NCBI RefSeq assembly: GCF_018613755.1
Contig: NZ_JAGGPP010000006.1
Span: 1 to 64,000 of the forward strand
From: Arthrobacter sp. ISL-72
GTDB lineage: Bacteria > Actinomycetota > Actinomycetes > Actinomycetales > Micrococcaceae
Length of the DNA stretch: 64,000 bases
Reading direction: 5' to 3'
Below, one piece after another: positions 8,802 to 18,949 of the stretch (position 1 is its first letter; each line of letters opens with the position of its first letter). The notes beneath the pieces are model-generated. The model did no database searches. It saw nothing but the letters and a program-made list of their open reading frames with translations, and had not been told where the DNA came from. Both the position numbers and the translations under genes were made by a program.

Positions 8802-9563
8802 TCACCCTGCGGTCTCCGCTTCGGCGGGCCGGAGGGCCTGGTCCTGCTGCGGAAGGTTCCGGAGGGCCTCCCGGCGCGAAAGCGGGCTGAGGGCCGCTTC
8901 GTGCCGCTCCACAAGCTGCGTGACCCACACCGGATCGGTCTTCGAGTATTCGCGCAGCGCCCAGCCGATGGCCTTGCGGATAAAAAACTCCCGGTCTGCA
9001 AGATTGGGCTCAATGACGGCGGCGAGCAGTTCCGGATCGGTGGCGGTCTTTGCCCCTAGCTGCGCAATGATGGCCGATCTGCGGATCCACAGGTCGGGGT
9101 CTTCGCTCCAGCTGCGGAGAATGCGTTCGAGCTCAGGACGGTGCGTCCGGAGCAGGTCGCAGATCCGGTGCGCCACTCCGTCAACGAGATCCCACCAGGA
9201 GCCGCTCCGGATGATTTCCTCGTACACCGGAAGCATCTCAAGCCGTCCCTTGGCCAGCCGAGACCCCGTCAGGTCGATGGCGGCATAGCGCTCCTCGCGG
9301 AATGATGCCGAACGCCAGAGACTTAGAACCGTGGCGCGAAGCTCCTCAACGGAGCCGCAGGGCCACCTTTCGGCGGAGGCCTTGGTGATTTTCCGGACCT
9401 CCGGCACCCTGACTCCCAGTGCCGGCATGTCCGACTTCAGGTAGGCCTGGGCGCCGGCGGCCCGTGCCGGGTCGGCGGCGCCCTGCAGCTGCCGGCGGAT
9501 TCCAGCAATCAGCTCCTCGTTCACCATGCTGGCAACACTACTCACCACAGAAACAGTTGTCAT
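8802..9563 (-). CDS. DNA alkylation repair protein (AlkD-like HEAT-repeat glycosylase)
   Basis: A 253-aa all-helical protein of the AlkC/AlkD type, which excises bulky or cationic alkylated bases. Recognisable parts are the N-terminal YLKSDMPALGVRVPEVRKI, the EERYAAIDLTG repeat, SWWDLVDGVA, the WIRRSAIIAQL segment and the C-terminal FIRKAIGWALREYSK, where the WALREY stretch is typical of the family. ATG 9527 (MVNEEL) is a plausible alternative start 12 codons in and aligns better with family N-termini. Converges on the mannosyltransferase, with stops 3 bases apart. Confidence 0.85.
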   Translation of the reverse strand: MTTVSVVSSVASMVNEELIAGIRRQLQGAADPARAAGAQAYLKSDMPALGVRVPEVRKITKASAERWPCGSVEELRATVLSLWRSASFREERYAAIDLTGSRLAKGRLEMLPVYEEIIRSGSWWDLVDGVAHRICDLLRTHRPELERILRSWSEDPDLWIRRSAIIAQLGAKTATDPELLAAVIEPNLADREFFIRKAIGWALREYSKTDPVWVTQLVERHEAALSPLSRREALRNLPQQDQALRPAEAETAG

Positions 9564-9609
9564 GCACTAGAATAGTGAGCGCTAACACGGCCGCCTTTTC
9601 GCTCTCAGG

Positions 9610-10521
9610 ATGCATATGACTGCCACCGAACACCACCTCAGTTTCGGCCCCTACACGGCCATCGCCACCTCCCGCGGAGGGGCGTTGCGCGAGCTGCGGC
9701 ACGACGGCCGCGATCTGGTGATCAGCTTCGGCGCAGACGGTGCCATCCCTGACTACCGGGGCGTGATCTGCGCCCCGTGGCCCAACCGGCTCGCTGACGG
9801 CCGCTACAGCTTCGACGGCCGGGACTTCCAGGCCGAGGTCAACGAGGTGGAGCGGGGGACTGCCCTGCACGGCCTGGTGTTCGGAGCGGTGTGGGAACTG
9901 CAGGAGCGGACCGCTTCGTCCGTCCGCCTTGGAACCCGCATTGAGCCAGGCGAGGGGTATCCGGGCCGGCTTGATGTTTCGGTGGAATACGAGTTGCGGG
10001 CCGACGGACTGCGCAGCACCGTCCGCGCCAGGAACATTGGCGCGGACGCGGCGCCCTACGGAGTCTGCCCCCACCCGTACCTGCTGGCCGGGGCTGCCCC
10101 GCTGGACGAGTGGGCGGTACAGATCCCGGCTGCCGAATTCATGGAGGTCTCCGCCGACCGGCTGCTGCCCAAGGGCATGGCCGGCGTCGAAGGCCACCCC
10201 TTTGACTTCCGCACGGAAAAGGTCCTCGGTGCCATTGAAATCGACCACGCCTTCACCGGCCTGATTCCCGACGAGGACGGACTCGCTGCGGTCCGGGTAT
10301 ACGACCCCTCCGGATCCGGAGTGGAACTGGAGTGGGACATGCGGTGGCCGTGGCTGCAGATCCATACCGCAGACAAGCCGGCGGGTCCGTCCCGGCTCGG
10401 CTTCGCCGTGGAGCCGATGACCTGCCCGCCTGATGCCTTCAACGGCAGCGACCACGTGATCCGGCTCGCTCCGGGCGGGTTCCACGAAGCCAGCTGGACG
10501 ATCCGCGCTCTCAGCCGTTGA
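9610..10521 (+). CDS. Aldose 1-epimerase family protein
   Basis: A mutarotase of 303 aa that interconverts alpha and beta anomers of aldoses. Visible landmarks are the substrate-loop WPNRLADGRYSFDG near residue 58, HGLVF with the first conserved His, the catalytic-His motif YGVCPHPYL, and the late acidic region near AVEPMTCPPDAFN. It lies beside xylB and xylA but on the opposite strand, so a role in xylose or arabinose use is plausible but inferred from position. ATG 9616 is an alternative start. Confidence 0.85.
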   Translation: MHMTATEHHLSFGPYTAIATSRGGALRELRHDGRDLVISFGADGAIPDYRGVICAPWPNRLADGRYSFDGRDFQAEVNEVERGTALHGLVFGAVWELQERTASSVRLGTRIEPGEGYPGRLDVSVEYELRADGLRSTVRARNIGADAAPYGVCPHPYLLAGAAPLDEWAVQIPAAEFMEVSADRLLPKGMAGVEGHPFDFRTEKVLGAIEIDHAFTGLIPDEDGLAAVRVYDPSGSGVELEWDMRWPWLQIHTADKPAGPSRLGFAVEPMTCPPDAFNGSDHVIRLAPGGFHEASWTIRALSR

Positions 10522-10527
10522 GGGCGC

Positions 10528-11955
10528 CTACTCGTTGAGGTAAGTCCTGGCATACCGCCGGTACTGTTCCAGCACCCCGGGCGCGCCGCCGTCGGGTGCT
10601 GTCACTTCCTTGCGGACTGACTTCCATCCCGGCCACTTGCCGGTGAGGACGGCAGCCGCCTGCCGCGCGGCGCCGTCGGCCACGTATTCGCCGGGTTCAG
10701 GCACCACCACGGGAAGGCCGAAAACGGAGGCCGCAATCTGCTGCACGGCGGCGGACTGCGCCCCGCCCCCCACGAGGATGATCCGGACCGCCGTGACCCC
10801 CTGCGCCTGCAGGGCGGCCAGCCCGTCAGCAAGGGAACAGACCACGCCTTCGATGGCAGCCCGGGCAAGGTTGGCGCGCGTGTAACTGGCAAGGGTGGCG
10901 CCGTGGAGGGACCCTGTCGCATTGGGAAGGTTGGGCGTGCGCTCGCCTTCGAAATACGGCACAAGCGTGAGGCCGCCGGAACCCGCGGGGGCGGCAAGGG
11001 CCAGATTCGTCAGGCCGGCCAGGGTGACACCGAGCAGTTCTGCGGTTGCGTCGAAGATCCGCGTGGCATTGAGCGTGCAGGCCAGCGGCAGGAAATTACC
11101 GGTGGCGTCGGCGAAGCCTGCCACCAGGCCGGTCGGATCGGCGGCCGGGGTTTCAGAGACGGCAAAAACAGTCCCCGACGTTCCCAGCGAGACCACCACG
11201 TCGCCGGGCCGTGCGCCGACGCCGAGCGCTGCCGCCGCGTTATCGCCCGCGCCGGGGCCGATGAGTGCCCCGGCAGGGGTCTCGCCTGCCGCTTCCAATG
11301 AACCGACGACGGCGGGAAGCACCGGGACGTGCCCCAGCACCTTTTCGAGCACTCCGGGCAGGTAGTTTCCTGATGCGGTGGAGAAGTACCCCGTGCCGGA
11401 GGCGTCGGACCGGTCCGTGCGGAGCAACTGCAGGGAGGAGGGACCCGTACCCGGGCCGTGGCCGGCAAGGCGCCAGCCCAGCCAGTCGTGCGGGAGGCAG
11501 ACGGCGGCAACGCGACGCGCATTTTCAGGTTCGTGACAGGCCAGCCAGCGGAGCTTCGTGATGGTTAGGGACGCCACCGGAACCGTTCCTGTTGACTCGG
11601 CCCAGAAGGCGGCGCCGGCCTCCGCGTTGCCCTCCCCTGCCTCGGCGATAAGCTGCTTCGCGTCGTCGGCCGAGCGCGTGTCGTTCCACAGCAGCGCCGG
11701 GCGGACCACTCCGCCAGCGGAGTCCAGGCACACCATGCCGTGCTGCTGGCCGCCCACCGAAACGGCCGCGACGTCGCCAAGGCCGCCGGCCTCCTGCGCG
11801 GCTTCCTGCAGGGCGGTCCACCAGTGTTCCGGGTCGACCTCACTGCCGTCGGGGTGGGCGGCGCGGCCCTGCCGGACCAGGGCGCCGGTCTCCGCATCCC
11901 GGATCACCACTTTGCATGACTGCGTGGAACTGTCGATTCCTGCTACCAGGGGCAT
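10528..11955 (-). CDS. xylB: Xylulokinase
   Basis: An FGGY-family kinase that phosphorylates D-xylulose with ATP after xylose isomerase. The 475-aa product starts [18 protein letters not shown], the family N-terminal phosphate loop. Also present are [15 protein letters not shown], the [11 protein letters not shown] nucleotide site, [12 protein letters not shown] and the C-terminal GGGAQS. I start at ATG 11955 because the extra 18 codons upstream are Arg/Pro/Cys-rich and unlike the family. It lies 80 bases downstream of xylA on the same strand, forming a xylAB unit. Confidence 0.93.
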   Translation of the reverse strand: MPLVAGIDSSTQSCKVVIRDAETGALVRQGRAAHPDGSEVDPEHWWTALQEAAQEAGGLGDVAAVSVGGQQHGMVCLDSAGGVVRPALLWNDTRSADDAKQLIAEAGEGNAEAGAAFWAESTGTVPVASLTITKLRWLACHEPENARRVAAVCLPHDWLGWRLAGHGPGTGPSSLQLLRTDRSDASGTGYFSTASGNYLPGVLEKVLGHVPVLPAVVGSLEAAGETPAGALIGPGAGDNAAAALGVGARPGDVVVSLGTSGTVFAVSETPAADPTGLVAGFADATGNFLPLACTLNATRIFDATAELLGVTLAGLTNLALAAPAGSGGLTLVPYFEGERTPNLPNATGSLHGATLASYTRANLARAAIEGVVCSLADGLAALQAQGVTAVRIILVGGGAQSAAVQQIAASVFGLPVVVPEPGEYVADGAARQAAAVLTGKWPGWKSVRKEVTAPDGGAPGVLEQYRRYARTYLNE

Positions 11956-12035
11956 GGGGTTCTTTCTGCAAGGATGCCGCCGGACCCGGCAGTCCGGATC
12001 CGGCGGCATAAGTGGGCTGGTTGTGGGAAGCGGGC

Positions 12036-13223
12036 CTAGCGGGCGCCGAGCAGGTGCTCGATGGCCAGCTGGTTGAGGCGGACGAACGCGAAGGACCGCC
12101 GGGCGGCGGCGTCGGCGTCGAACTCCGCGAAGGCGGAGGCATCCGCCAGCAGTTCGGCGGCGCTCTCACCGGCGGCGAGCGTGGGTTCGCCGAGTTCGAA
12201 GACGCCGGAGGCCGCCAATGCTTCCTGGACCTGCGGATCGGCGCGGAATGCCACGGCGCGTTCTTTCAGGAGGAGATACATGGCCATGTTGGCCTTGGCG
12301 GATTCCCAGACGCCGTCGTAGCCGTCGGTGCGGGAGGGCTTGTAGTCGAAGTGCCGCGGGCCGTCATACGTGGGGCCGCCGTTGGGGAAGCCGTTCTCGA
12401 GCAGGTCCACGGTAAAGAAGGCGCTGGTGAGGTCACCGTGGCCGAAGACGAGGTCCTGGTCGTACTTGATGCCGCGCTGGCCGTTGAGGTCGATGTGGAA
12501 AAGCTTGCCTGCCCACAGGGCCTGGGCGATGCCGTGTGTGAAGTTCAGTCCGGCCATCTGCTCGTGGCCGGTCTCCGGGTTCAGGCCCACGATGTCGCCG
12601 TGTTCGAGCTGGGCGATGAAGGCCAGGCCGTGTCCGACGGTGGGGAGGAAGATGTCGCCCCGGGGCTCGTTGGGTTTGGGTTCGAGGGCGATCCGCAGGC
12701 CGTAGCCCTTTTCCTTGATGTAGGCCGCGGCCGTGTCCACGCCTTCCTTCATGCGGTCCAGGGCGGCGGACAGGTCCTTCGATCCGTCGTATTCGCTGCC
12801 TTCGCGTCCGCCCCACATCACGAAGGTCTCGGCGCCCAGCTCGGCTGCCAGGTCGATGTTCTGCAGGACCTTGCTCAGGGCAAAGCGGCGGACGGAACGG
12901 TCGTTGGAGGTGAAGCCCCCGTCTTTGAAGACCGGGTGGCTGAACAGGTTGGTGGTCACCATGGGGGTCTTCAGGCCGGTCTCAGCCAGGGCCGCCGTGA
13001 AGTTCTTCAGGATCAGCTCACGCTCGGAGGCCGTTGCGTCGAAGGGGACCAGGTCGTTGTCGTGGAAGGTGATGCCGTAGGCACCCAATTCGCTGAGCTT
13101 GTGCACGGCCTCGACCGGGTCCAGGGCCGGGCGGGTGGCGACGCCGAAGGGGTCGGCCCCGGTCCAGCCGACGGTCCAAAGGCCAAAGGTGAAGCGGTCT
13201 GCAGGGGTGGGCTGAAGAGTCAT
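12036..13223 (-). CDS. xylA: Xylose isomerase
   Basis: Converts D-xylose to D-xylulose; metal-dependent TIM-barrel enzyme of the short actinobacterial class (395 aa, no long N-terminal insert). Key parts: [10 protein letters not shown] with the catalytic His, [21 protein letters not shown] with metal-binding Glu and Lys, [12 protein letters not shown], and [18 protein letters not shown] with the downstream metal ligands. First gene of a xylAB unit, divergent from the ROK regulator; palindromes in the 117-base gap probably control it. Confidence 0.96.
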   Translation of the reverse strand: MTLQPTPADRFTFGLWTVGWTGADPFGVATRPALDPVEAVHKLSELGAYGITFHDNDLVPFDATASERELILKNFTAALAETGLKTPMVTTNLFSHPVFKDGGFTSNDRSVRRFALSKVLQNIDLAAELGAETFVMWGGREGSEYDGSKDLSAALDRMKEGVDTAAAYIKEKGYGLRIALEPKPNEPRGDIFLPTVGHGLAFIAQLEHGDIVGLNPETGHEQMAGLNFTHGIAQALWAGKLFHIDLNGQRGIKYDQDLVFGHGDLTSAFFTVDLLENGFPNGGPTYDGPRHFDYKPSRTDGYDGVWESAKANMAMYLLLKERAVAFRADPQVQEALAASGVFELGEPTLAAGESAAELLADASAFAEFDADAAARRSFAFVRLNQLAIEHLLGAR

Positions 13224-13277
13224 GAAGCGTCCTTGGTTCGGAGTGTGAGGGCTGAGGCTTGCGCCTTAGCCGCTAAT

Positions 13278-13322
13278 TAGTTTTCAATCTGAACTATATG
13301 CACCATGATTGACTTAGGTCAA
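13278..13322. promoter_or_regulatory. Candidate operators between xylA and the ROK regulator
   Basis: Two inverted repeats lie in the divergent promoter region: TAGTT..AACTA (13278-13296) and TTGAC..GTCAA (13309-13322). Both suit a dimeric regulator. The second overlaps the first possible ATG of the regulator (13322), which argues for a start at 13340. Function is inferred. Confidence 0.5.
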
Positions 13323-13339
13323 TGATTAAGGCGGCGGAC

Positions 13340-14581
13340 ATGTCACTGGAAAAAAGCGCCGAGGGCGGTACGGGACGGCCCGCGCCCGGCCGCGTCGAGG
13401 ATGTGCGGCGTGGAAACCTGATACGGATCCTGGCGTCCATGGCGGAGGCGCGCACTGATCCTGACACCCGCCCTACGCGGGCTGACCTCGCGACCCGGAC
13501 CGGCCTGACCAAGGCCTCCGTCTCCAGCCTTGTCGCGGAGCTGTTGGACGCGGGGCTGCTGGCGGAATCCGGCACCACCCGGGACGGGGAACGAGGCCGC
13601 CCGGGAGTGGGCCTGGAGCTGAGCACCAGCCGCGGCGTGGTGGGCATGGAAATCAACGTGGACTATATCGCGGCCGGGCTCCTGGACCTCGGTGGGACGC
13701 TTCGGATCCACAGGACCTTGGAAAGTAGTAACCGCGGCCAGTCGCCCCCATCCGTCATGGCCCTGCTGGGCGGCCTTGTGCGCGATATTGCAGCCGAGGC
13801 ATCCGCAGCCGGAATCGAGATTCTGGGTGGCGGGCTTGCCGTTCCGGGGCTGGTGGATTCTGCGTCGGGCACTGTCGCCAGTGCCCCCAACCTGCAGTGG
13901 CGCGGCGTTGGCTTGCAGCTTGAGCAACTGCTTCCGTCCGCGCCGTTCGGCTTGGCGCTGTACAACGAAGCCAACTGCGCTGCGTTGGCAGAGCTTTGGT
14001 ACGGGCATGGACTGGATTTCCGCGACTACCTCTTTATCTCGGGCGAGGTGGGCGTAGGCGGTGGGCTGGTGATCGGCTCCGAGCTGTTTGCAGGTCCCCG
14101 CGGGCAGGCCGGGGAGGTGGGCCATGTGGTGGTTGAACCGTCCGGCCCCGACTGCTCGTGCGGCGGCCACGGCTGCCTGGAAGCGTTTGCCGGACAGGAG
14201 GCCGTTTTCTCCGAAGCCGGCATTGCGCCGGGCGCCGCGTCCGTACGGCTGGCCCGGCTCGGCGAACAGCTCGCCGCCGGAGACGCGGCCGCCGTGGCGG
14301 CAGTTTCCAGGGCAGGCCACTACCTCGGCATCGCGGCAGCCTCCACGGCGCGGTTGATGAACCTGTCCGCCGTGGTGCTGGGCGGCCACTTCACCCCGAT
14401 GGGGCGCTGGATCCGACCGGCCCTGCAACGAAGCCTCGCGGAATACGCGCCGGGGCTCATCAGCGATGCCCGGGTGGAAATCTCGGAACTCGGGCAATCC
14501 GCCGCGCTCCTGGGGGCAGCCGGAAGCTCCCTCCGGGCCGTCCTTGCTGCGCCGTTCACCCTGACGCCGGCGGGCCGGTAG
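13340..14581 (+). CDS. ROK-family transcriptional regulator (XylR-like)
   Basis: A 413-aa repressor with an N-terminal winged helix (RGNLIRILASMAEA through TRTGLTKASVSSLVAELLDAG) and a C-terminal ROK sugar-kinase-like domain. The ROK zinc motif is intact: the GQAGEVGHVVVEP helix precedes CSCGGHGCLEAFAG, with three cysteines and a His ligand. Placed divergently from xylA with two palindromes between them, it very probably represses xylAB in the absence of xylose. Inducer and autoregulation are inferred from layout. Start chosen at ATG 13340. Confidence 0.87.
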   Translation: MSLEKSAEGGTGRPAPGRVEDVRRGNLIRILASMAEARTDPDTRPTRADLATRTGLTKASVSSLVAELLDAGLLAESGTTRDGERGRPGVGLELSTSRGVVGMEINVDYIAAGLLDLGGTLRIHRTLESSNRGQSPPSVMALLGGLVRDIAAEASAAGIEILGGGLAVPGLVDSASGTVASAPNLQWRGVGLQLEQLLPSAPFGLALYNEANCAALAELWYGHGLDFRDYLFISGEVGVGGGLVIGSELFAGPRGQAGEVGHVVVEPSGPDCSCGGHGCLEAFAGQEAVFSEAGIAPGAASVRLARLGEQLAAGDAAAVAAVSRAGHYLGIAAASTARLMNLSAVVLGGHFTPMGRWIRPALQRSLAEYAPGLISDARVEISELGQSAALLGAAGSSLRAVLAAPFTLTPAGR

Positions 14582-14600
14582 CCGGCTGGAACCCCGGTTG

Positions 14601-15224
14601 TCAGGCCCGCACCGCGAGCCGGACCACTGCCCGGCCCGGCACCGCATCGCTGACCAGTTCGAAGCCGGCGGCCAGGAACAGCTTCAGCGTTCCCTGGTAG
14701 AGGTCGACCGGGCCGGCCTTCGGCCGCAACTCCGGAACCACCGGGTAGCCCTCCACGATGCCGGCTCCGTGAGTAGCGGCGTGGCCGACGGCGGCGCGAA
14801 GGAGCGCTGCCGCCACACCGCTGCGGCGGTGGCCCGGCGCGACGACAAAGCAGCTCACCGACCAAACGGGCTCCCCAAACCCGTCCCCGGGAGGGCCAAG
14901 GACAGCAGGACCTGCCGCCTTCACGACCTGTGAACGCAGGATGCGCGGGTAGCAGTCCCGGGGTTCGACTGCGCACCAGCCCACCGGCTGTCCGCCCCGG
15001 AAGGCGAGGACTCCGGGTGCCGGCGCGCCGTCGTCGAACTTTTCCCGCAGTTGGTTTTTGCGGTCCCCGGGAGTGGAGTCCTTCCACTCCGCGCCGGTGA
15101 GGGCAAAGAACCTGCACCAGCAGCGCGAGGGTTCCCCGCGGATTCCGAAGAGGCGTTCGACGTCGGGCCAGTCGGCCGGCGCCGTGGTCAGGGGGCCCGG
15201 GACGCCGGATTGCTCGGCATTCAT
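14601..15224 (-). CDS. GNAT-family N-acetyltransferase
   Basis: A 207-aa single-domain acetyltransferase. The acetyl-CoA site is seen as VSCFVVAPGHRRSGVAAALL (beta4 followed by the R/Q-x-x-G-x-G/A loop), then AATHGAGIVEGYPV. The substrate is unknown. The N-terminal FGIRGEPSRCWCRFFALTG is rich in aromatic residues and cysteine. It converges on the ROK regulator. Confidence 0.8.
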   Translation of the reverse strand: MNAEQSGVPGPLTTAPADWPDVERLFGIRGEPSRCWCRFFALTGAEWKDSTPGDRKNQLREKFDDGAPAPGVLAFRGGQPVGWCAVEPRDCYPRILRSQVVKAAGPAVLGPPGDGFGEPVWSVSCFVVAPGHRRSGVAAALLRAAVGHAATHGAGIVEGYPVVPELRPKAGPVDLYQGTLKLFLAAGFELVSDAVPGRAVVRLAVRA

Positions 15225-15309
15225 GGAAACAGGCTAAACCTTGTGGGAGCCTTCCGGGCGGGCCGGGTCGGGACGGCGCTGAGGCCGGCCGGCCTTCCGG
15301 GACGGCCGG

Positions 15310-16443
15310 TCAGGGGGTCCACTCGGTGCTTCGGCGCAGTGTTACCTGGCCTGTGACGACAGGACCGCCGTCGTGGTGTCCGTCCTCTCCGCCGGATCCG
15401 GAACCCAAGGTGCTCAAGGTGGCCAGGCGGCCGATTTCCTCGAGCGGCAGGCGGACGGTGGAGAGGCCGGGGCGGAAGTCCCGGAGGGTTTCGATGTCGT
15501 CGAACCCCGCGATCAGGGCGTCGCGGGGAACCTTGAATCCCTGCGAGCGCAGCGCGGCGGCCGCGCCGATGGCCATGACATCGTTCGCGGCAAAGATGCA
15601 CAGGTTTGGCTTTGCGCCTCCGCGCGCCGCTTCGCCTGTCCGGGCGTTCCGGATCCGTTGAGCCAGTTGGAGCCCCGCCTCGTAGCCGCCGGCGCGGTTG
15701 AAAGATGCGCGGAGGACTTCGGCAGCGGGCCTCCCGGCGGCTGCCAGGCCGGACTGGAAACCGCGGATGCGGTCGTCGGAAGTGATCAGGCCCTCCGGTC
15801 CGCCGATGATGACGAAGTCACCCGAATGGCTCGCTGCCAGCTTGCCGGCAAGGGCCGCTGCCAACTGCTCGTTCGGCACCTCCACCAGGTGATAGCCTTC
15901 CAGCGCGCCGGCTCCCACGACGGGCTGCCCAACCACGCCGACATGTCCGCCGTTGCGGCAGTAGCGGTCCAGTTCGGCGGCAAGTTCAGCATTGCCGTTG
16001 GCATCCTCCGGCCGGCTTGAGCGTGAGCCGGCAATGACAATGGCGTCGGCACGCCTGGCCGCGAATGCAGCTACTGCTTCCTTCTCATCGGCCGGGGTTC
16101 CGCCCGTGGTGGCCAGCAGCACCATCTTGTGCTGTTCGCGTGCCACTTCCTGAACCCCCCGGGCGATGGCCGAGAAGTAGGGGTCCGCGATGTCGTGCAC
16201 AATCAGGCCCACAAGGCCGGAGCTGGACTTGGCAAGGGCCTGCGCCTGGGCATTGGGAATGTAGCCCAGGGTCGCGGCGGCCTGCCGGACCCGCTCGGAA
16301 ACGCCGGGACCCGGTTTTCGGGCAGACCCGTTGAGGACGCGTGATGCAGTAGCCGGCGAAACACCGGCCAGTCGTGCCACCTCGGTGAGGGTACTTGCAG
16401 CCACGGGTATCTCCTGTTCAACCAACATGCTCGTAGTGCTCAT
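15310..16443 (-). CDS. LacI-family transcriptional regulator
   Basis: A 377-aa regulator: N-terminal LacI helix-turn-helix (TLTEVARLAGVSPATASRVLNG), hinge, and periplasmic-binding-protein-like sensor domain (GLIVHDIADPYFSAIARGVQ onward, ending near LPLEEIGRLA). I start at ATG 16443 because the upstream frame would run through an operator. It is divergent from a three-gene sugar operon with two LacI-type operators between them, so it most likely represses that operon and itself. Confidence 0.9.
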   Translation of the reverse strand: MSTTSMLVEQEIPVAASTLTEVARLAGVSPATASRVLNGSARKPGPGVSERVRQAAATLGYIPNAQAQALAKSSSGLVGLIVHDIADPYFSAIARGVQEVAREQHKMVLLATTGGTPADEKEAVAAFAARRADAIVIAGSRSSRPEDANGNAELAAELDRYCRNGGHVGVVGQPVVGAGALEGYHLVEVPNEQLAAALAGKLAASHSGDFVIIGGPEGLITSDDRIRGFQSGLAAAGRPAAEVLRASFNRAGGYEAGLQLAQRIRNARTGEAARGGAKPNLCIFAANDVMAIGAAAALRSQGFKVPRDALIAGFDDIETLRDFRPGLSTVRLPLEEIGRLATLSTLGSGSGGEDGHHDGGPVVTGQVTLRRSTEWTP

Positions 16444-16465
16444 TATGGCAGTTGCGGCGACTTTC

Positions 16466-16529
16466 GGGAAAGCGCTTGCCATCCCCGGCGCGAGGATGCA
16501 TGATGAATGCAGTGGGAATGCGCTTTCCC
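16466..16529. promoter_or_regulatory. Two LacI/GalR-type operators
   Basis: GGGAAAGCGCTTGCC (16466-16480) and GGGAATGCGCTTTCCC (16514-16529) are near-palindromes with the central CG of LacI-family sites, 48 bases apart centre to centre. They sit between the regulator and the operon start and could be joined by looping. Confidence 0.75.
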
Positions 16530-16565
16530 AACGAGCACTACGAGCTTACGATCAATGGAGGACAC

Positions 16566-17735
16566 ATGGGCTTCGAAACAAAGACGATCCGTATCGCCAT
16601 GAACGGCATTACCGGCCGGATGGGCTACCGCCAGCACCTGCTGCGCTCCATCCTCCCGATCCGCGATGCCGGGGGTTTTACGCTGGAGGACGGCACCAAA
16701 GTGCAGGTGGAGCCCATCCTGGTGGGACGCAATGAAGCGAAGATCCGGGAGCTGGCCGAGCTGCACAAGGTTTCGGAGTGGAGCACCGACCTGGACGCCG
16801 TGATCAAGGACCCCACGGTCGATGTCGTCTTCGATGCGTCGATGACCAGCCTCCGCGCCGCCACGCTGAAGAAGGCCATGTCCGCCGGAAAGCACATCTT
16901 CACCGAGAAGCCCACCGCGGAGACCCTGGAAGAGGCCATCGAACTGGCCCGCATCGGCAAGGAAGCCGGAGTCACGGCGGGCGTGGTCCACGACAAGCTG
17001 TACCTGCCCGGCCTGGTCAAGCTGCGCCGCCTCGTGGACGAAGGTTTCTTCGGCCGCATCCTGTCCATCCGCGGCGAATTTGGATATTGGGTGTTTGAAG
17101 GCGACGTCCAGGCAGCCCAGCGCCCGTCCTGGAACTACCGCAAGGAAGACGGCGGCGGCATGACCACGGACATGTTCTGCCACTGGAACTACGTCCTGGA
17201 AGGCATCATCGGCAAGGTCAAGAGCGTCAACGCCAAGACCGCAACGCACATCCCGGCCCGCTGGGACGAAGCCGGCATGGAATACAAGGCCACGGCAGAT
17301 GACGCCTCCTACGGCATCTTCGAGCTCGAAACCCCGGGCGGCGACCAGGTCATCGGCCAGATCAACTCCTCCTGGGCCGTGCGCGTCTACCGCGACGAAC
17401 TGGTGGAGTTCCAGATCGACGGAACCCACGGTTCCGCCGTCGCCGGCCTGAACAAGTGCGTCGCCCAGCAGCGCGCGCACACGCCCAAGCCGGTCTGGAA
17501 CCCGGACCTGCCCGTCACCGAGTCCTTCCGCAGCCAGTGGCAGGAAGTGCCGGCCAACGCCGACCTGGACAACGGCTTCAAGCTGCAGTGGGAAGAATTC
17601 CTGCGTGACGTCGTCGCCGGCCGCGAACACCGCTTCGGCCTGCTCTCCGCCGCCCGCGGCGTCCAGCTGGCCGAGCTGGGCCTGCAGTCCAACGACGAGC
17701 GCCGCACCATCGACATCCCGGAGATCACGCTCTGA
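16566..17735 (+). CDS. Gfo/Idh/MocA-family oxidoreductase
   Basis: An NAD(P)-dependent sugar dehydrogenase of 389 aa. The N-terminal Rossmann segment IRIAMNGITGRMG is slightly atypical. The family motif is HIFTEKPTAETLEEAIELA, where the EKP lysine is catalytic, and the C-terminal alpha/beta domain continues from RRLVDEGFFGRILSIRGEFG. The start at ATG 16566 has GGAGGACAC and lies downstream of both operators. First gene of an operon with a DUF993 aldolase-like protein and a sugar isomerase-like protein; the substrate sugar is unknown. Confidence 0.85.
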   Translation: MGFETKTIRIAMNGITGRMGYRQHLLRSILPIRDAGGFTLEDGTKVQVEPILVGRNEAKIRELAELHKVSEWSTDLDAVIKDPTVDVVFDASMTSLRAATLKKAMSAGKHIFTEKPTAETLEEAIELARIGKEAGVTAGVVHDKLYLPGLVKLRRLVDEGFFGRILSIRGEFGYWVFEGDVQAAQRPSWNYRKEDGGGMTTDMFCHWNYVLEGIIGKVKSVNAKTATHIPARWDEAGMEYKATADDASYGIFELETPGGDQVIGQINSSWAVRVYRDELVEFQIDGTHGSAVAGLNKCVAQQRAHTPKPVWNPDLPVTESFRSQWQEVPANADLDNGFKLQWEEFLRDVVAGREHRFGLLSAARGVQLAELGLQSNDERRTIDIPEITL

Positions 17736-18949
17736 TGACCTCGCTGATCCTTCCCACGCACGACGGCGGAACCCGCGAGTACCGGCTTCAGCAGGCCACC
17801 GCCTGGTCCCGGCCCTCGGCGCCCATCACGTCACGGCATGCTTACGCCGCCGCCCACGTCATCCCGGAAGTCACCGCCGATAACACTCCCGGCGCTCCGG
17901 CCCGGCTCGACTGGGACGCCACCCTGGCCTACCGGCACGAGCTGTGGTCCTACGGCCTGGGCGTGGCGGATGCCATGGACACCGCCCAGCGCGGCATGGG
18001 GCTCGACTGGGCCGCCACCGGGCAGCTGATCAAGCGCACCGGCGCCGAGGCGGCTTCGGTTGTCGCGGCCGGTGGCGGCGCCACTGCCGGTAAGTCCGTC
18101 CGCGACCTCGTCTCCTGCGGCGCCGGGACTGACCAGCTGGATCCCGCTGCCCTGCCATCAGGGGCCGCCGGCATCAAGGCCGTGCTGGACGCGTACCGCG
18201 AGCAGGTCGCCGTCGTGTCCGAGGCCGGGCCGAAGGTCATCATCATGGCCTCGCGGGCCCTGGCCCAGGTGGCCAGCGGTCCCGAGGATTACCTGAAGGT
18301 GTACTCCACCCTGCTGCAGGAGGCGGAGAAGCCGGTGATCCTGCACTGGCTCGGAACCATGTTCGATCCGGCCCTGGCCGGATACTGGGGTTCTGACGAC
18401 GTCGCCACGGCCACTGAAACGTTCCTGTCCCTGATCCGCGAGCATGCGGACAAGGTCGACGGCGTCAAGGTCTCGCTCCTGGACGCTGCACACGAAGTTG
18501 CGCTGCGTGGGGCGCTTCCCGAAGGCGTCCGGCTCTACACCGGCGACGACTTCAACTACCCCGAACTGATCGACGGCGACGGCACGCACCACTCGGACGC
18601 CCTCCTGGGCATCTTCGCCGCCATCTACCCGGCAGCCTCGGCGGCGCTGCAGAGCTATGACGCCGGCGACGCCGGAAAGGCCCGCGCCATCCTGGACTCC
18701 ACCCGGGAACTGGGCAAGCACATCTTCAGCGCCCCCACGTTCTACTACAAGACAGGCATTGCGTTTATGTCTTGGCTCAACGGCAAACAGCCGGGCTTCC
18801 AGATGGTGGGCGGGCTGCACTCGGGCCGCTCGGTGGTCCACCTCGCGAAGACCTTCGAACTGGCCGACCAGGCAGGGCTGCTGAAGGACCCGGCCCTGGC
18901 CGCGTTCCGGATGTCGGACTACCTGCGCATCAACGGAGTAGGAGTATGA
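17735..18949 (+). CDS. DUF993 / dihydrodipicolinate-synthase-superfamily protein
   Basis: A 404-aa TIM-barrel protein resembling the DUF993 branch of class I aldolases. The barrel starts after an N-terminal extension of about 55 residues. GLGVADAMDTAQRGMGLDW, PVILHWLGTMFDP and YYKTGIAFMSWLNG are family-like segments, and the last probably holds the Schiff-base lysine. The ATG overlaps the upstream stop, so the genes are translationally coupled. Likely carries out a retro-aldol or dehydratase step on the oxidised sugar; the reaction is inferred. Confidence 0.75.
   Translation: MTSLILPTHDGGTREYRLQQATAWSRPSAPITSRHAYAAAHVIPEVTADNTPGAPARLDWDATLAYRHELWSYGLGVADAMDTAQRGMGLDWAATGQLIKRTGAEAASVVAAGGGATAGKSVRDLVSCGAGTDQLDPAALPSGAAGIKAVLDAYREQVAVVSEAGPKVIIMASRALAQVASGPEDYLKVYSTLLQEAEKPVILHWLGTMFDPALAGYWGSDDVATATETFLSLIREHADKVDGVKVSLLDAAHEVALRGALPEGVRLYTGDDFNYPELIDGDGTHHSDALLGIFAAIYPAASAALQSYDAGDAGKARAILDSTRELGKHIFSAPTFYYKTGIAFMSWLNGKQPGFQMVGGLHSGRSVVHLAKTFELADQAGLLKDPALAAFRMSDYLRINGVGV

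Noticed and set aside
13343..14647. A 434-codon minus-strand frame opposite the ROK regulator
   Set aside because: The plus strand has clear helix-turn-helix and ROK zinc motifs; the minus product has no recognisable domain.
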